Of a stretch of 64,000 bases of DNA, positions 62,464 to 64,000 are shown piece after piece; position 1 is the stretch's first letter; every line of letters begins with the position of its first letter. Below the pieces are notes generated by a model that made no database searches, had not been told where the DNA came from, and saw only the letters and a list, made by a program, of their open reading frames with translations. Source of the DNA: Formosa sp030427735 (GTDB lineage: Bacteria > Bacteroidota > Bacteroidia > Flavobacteriales > Flavobacteriaceae); NCBI RefSeq assembly GCF_051200825.1, contig NZ_CP195158.1, positions 1,364,001 to 1,428,000 of the forward strand, given 5' to 3'. The translations under genes and the position numbers were made by a program.

Positions 62464-63002
62464 TGAAAGAAGAGGAAATCCTAGAGCTAAAAGCTCAATT
62501 AAATAGCAAGATAGTAAAAGGCGATTACATCGTGTTGGGGCAATTACTTGATTTAGATAGCCATGCGGCTCGTATGCGCTTCAAGAGAGGTAAAGAGGAT
62601 GCTGTTACAGGAATGAAGGAGATTGTAGAAAACAGAGAAGCTCTAATTGAGTCTTTCAAGTCGAAACAATTAGTAAGAACTATTAACGGGTTGCCTGAAG
62701 GTTTTGCTGTATTAGATCTTGTTGTAGCAAAGTCAGGACGTTTATTGGTTGTACTCATCACCAATAAAAAAAATCATCATATCGTTTACGATTCTTTAGA
62801 GGAAATGGATGCTAAGGCTTTTTTGTTTGTTAAAGACATTTTAAAGACAGACAAGGTTAAGTATCTCATTACCGACTGCTCATTGGGGTATTTACCTAAT
62901 ATATTGGAGATTATTAAAGAGTATAACGTAGAGCAATTCTATAACCACCCATTTGCGCACAGATCAGAGGCTATTCTTCAAATCCTTAGTAAGAAAAACT
63001 AA
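62463..63002 (+). CDS. Unrecognised phage early protein
   Basis: A 179-residue protein between the repressor and the transposase gene. The N-terminal ~65 residues are helical with a small helix-turn-helix-like look (KGDYIVLGQLLDLDSHAARM then RFKRGKEDAVTGMKEIVENR). The rest is an alpha/beta part with VLDLVVAKSGRLLVVLITNK, LFVKDILKTDKVKYLITDC and a His-rich HPFAHRSEAILQIL end. In Mu this position is held by the ner gene, but the protein is larger and no match was recognised. The ATG at 62463 is supported by the promoter upstream; the transposase gene starts 5 bp after its stop. Confidence 0.75.
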   Translation: MKEEEILELKAQLNSKIVKGDYIVLGQLLDLDSHAARMRFKRGKEDAVTGMKEIVENREALIESFKSKQLVRTINGLPEGFAVLDLVVAKSGRLLVVLITNKKNHHIVYDSLEEMDAKAFLFVKDILKTDKVKYLITDCSLGYLPNILEIIKEYNVEQFYNHPFAHRSEAILQILSKKN

Positions 63003-63007
63003 GCACT

Positions 63008-64000
63008 ATGAACCAAGAAACTCCATTTGTAACATACGACAATAAGTTAGGCGTAAAGATCAAGTTTCTTACAACTGATAAGAAACCGCATAAAAACTCT
63101 TTAGGGCTTATTTCTTATAGAGCTTTAAAGCATCGCATGGACAGTAAAAACTGTACAGAAACGCAATTGCGTAATGGATCTTGGGGCGGTGGGGCTTTAA
63201 TATTGTTTTCCTCTTTATCAAGAGATTGGAAAGATGCCATTACTACAAAATTCGGCAATCCTAAAGATGAAATTAAAAAGAGCTGGTTTGCTAAACATTA
63301 TGTTTCAGACCGTGGTGCTTTCGATTTTTATGTAGCTCACCGCTATGGCGACAGTAACGAGAAAAAACTTGATTTAAAGTTAGTAGAAGAGTACACCTAT
63401 AACGCATCTGTTTTAAATACGGTTATCGAAATGAAAAACAACCGTAAAGACTATGCAAAAGCTTTGGGATATACCAAGTTAGATATATGGCAGTCTTTAA
63501 GTAACGATGTTAACGCCTTTCGCGAGGTAGCGCACACCTTACCTGCTAGTAAAGACGGTTTGCGCCGTAAAGCCACAGCTTATGCCAAAGCATTAAATCT
63601 ATCTAAACAAAATGCGTATAAAACTCTTATTTCTGGGAAGCTTCAAAACAGTAATGCTAAGAAGGTTACAGAAAAGGAACAAAAAGTATTCTTAGACGAA
63701 CTTATTTACAAGCATACCAATTTAGATAATGAGTTAATCTGTACGCTTTATAATACGGTGGCGGAAAAAATGGATTGGAAAACCATTACAGCAATGACGG
63801 TTTCTAACCGTAAAAAAGAAAAGAACATAATAGCTCATGCAGCCCGTAACGGCGTGAAGTCGTTAAAAAATAATGTGTTAATGCAAAACACCCGTACTAA
63901 TCCAGATACACCAATGCTGTATTGGACGCTCGATGGATGGGATGTAGAGCTGCTTTACCAAAAAACAACTATTAACGATAAGGGGCATTCTGTAACTACT
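63008..64000 (+). CDS. Mu-like DDE transposase, N-terminal 331 codons
   Basis: The gene starts at ATG 63008, 5 bp after the early gene stop, and runs off the window in frame with no stop for 331 codons. It has an N-terminal DNA-binding-like part (FVTYDNKLGVKIKFLTT), a basic helical middle (LPASKDGLRRKATAYAKALN, KLQNSNAKKVTEKEQKVF) and at the end MLYWTLDGWDVELLYQKTT. The Asp in W-T-L-D-G-W-D (Asp309) is the likely first catalytic residue of a DDE core. The pattern resembles large transposable-phage integrases of Bacteroidota. Later residues (second D, E and the partner ATPase) lie outside the window. Confidence 0.78.
   Translation, partial: MNQETPFVTYDNKLGVKIKFLTTDKKPHKNSLGLISYRALKHRMDSKNCTETQLRNGSWGGGALILFSSLSRDWKDAITTKFGNPKDEIKKSWFAKHYVSDRGAFDFYVAHRYGDSNEKKLDLKLVEEYTYNASVLNTVIEMKNNRKDYAKALGYTKLDIWQSLSNDVNAFREVAHTLPASKDGLRRKATAYAKALNLSKQNAYKTLISGKLQNSNAKKVTEKEQKVFLDELIYKHTNLDNELICTLYNTVAEKMDWKTITAMTVSNRKKEKNIIAHAARNGVKSLKNNVLMQNTRTNPDTPMLYWTLDGWDVELLYQKTTINDKGHSVTT

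Larger units (their letters stand above)
61100..64000 (+). mobile_element. Left end of a Mu-like transposable prophage (continues beyond the window)
   Basis: Gene order and content match the Mu early region: non-coding left end, leftward CI-type repressor with an S24 domain, divergent promoters, a small rightward early gene and then a large DDE transposase. The right end is outside the window, so intactness cannot be judged. The left boundary is uncertain by about 300 bp. Confidence 0.75.

Noticed and set aside
1..64000. CRISPR arrays, insertion sequences other than the prophage, rRNA operons, riboswitches
   Set aside because: None was found on reading both strands; the short repeats near 61.1-61.5 kb are tandem and not spaced like CRISPR.

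Overview
The window is AT-rich chromosomal DNA from a member of the Bacteroidota, most likely the family Flavobacteriaceae and plausibly marine. Several things point there. Promoters have the Bacteroidota form TTG-N18..21-TAnnTTTG in front of pyrD, tgt, the tRNAs and others. Transketolase is split in two genes, quinone-type PyrD is present, and lipoproteins, outer-membrane barrels and PPIases follow family style. Order and family resemblance are judged by eye; no database search was possible.

Layout. Positions 1-4250 hold small stress and envelope genes (BrkB end, outer-membrane barrel, CsbD, Rho-N-like protein, AI-2E transporter, an SRAP-fold protein that has lost its catalytic residues, DUF1328 peptide). 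Positions 4372-7136 hold the tail of a Bat (aerotolerance) operon: a small lipoprotein start fused in frame to a beheaded BatB/TPR protein, then batD. Positions 7266-19193 carry FkbM methyltransferase, bestrophin, a secreted GH2 beta-galactosidase, YdeI, PepT, PyrD, LysE, HMG-CoA lyase and an HTTM protein. Positions 19415-34696 carry guaB, a fatty-acid hydroxylase, a second AI-2E transporter, three consecutive PPIase/chaperone genes with a MoxR ATPase, two different aconitases and a TlpA-type thioredoxin. Positions 34741-35228 form a Lys-Leu-Lys tRNA cluster. Positions 35364-46412 are mainly housekeeping (aroK, PRTase, S4 protein, FKBP lipoprotein, split transketolase, tgt, lptG-like, DMT permease, accA, dnaB).

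Positions 46548-53496 include a galactose operon (galK-galT-secreted clan-A glycosidase) read divergently from a Nudix-type regulator. A 43-bp near-perfect palindrome (19-bp arms) lies between them, and a second site of the same design lies just after the regulator. Positions 53774-60986 carry a YtxH/holin-like membrane trio, trxB, a secreted prolyl oligopeptidase and a PadR-PspC-DUF4870 envelope-stress group.

From about 61.1 kb to the end the window enters the left end of a Mu-like transposable prophage: leftward CI/S24 repressor, then rightward an unrecognised early gene and the start of a DDE transposase. The layout is that of phage Mu. The non-coding left end holds four sets of short tandem repeats, and the repressor/early-gene gap holds a compact switch with two facing promoter elements around a palindrome. 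The most unusual items are the catalytically stripped SRAP protein, the lipoprotein-BatB chimera, the phage left end with its repeats and unknown early gene, the gal operator pair, a Tgt without its zinc cysteines and an HTTM protein without the carboxylase lysines.
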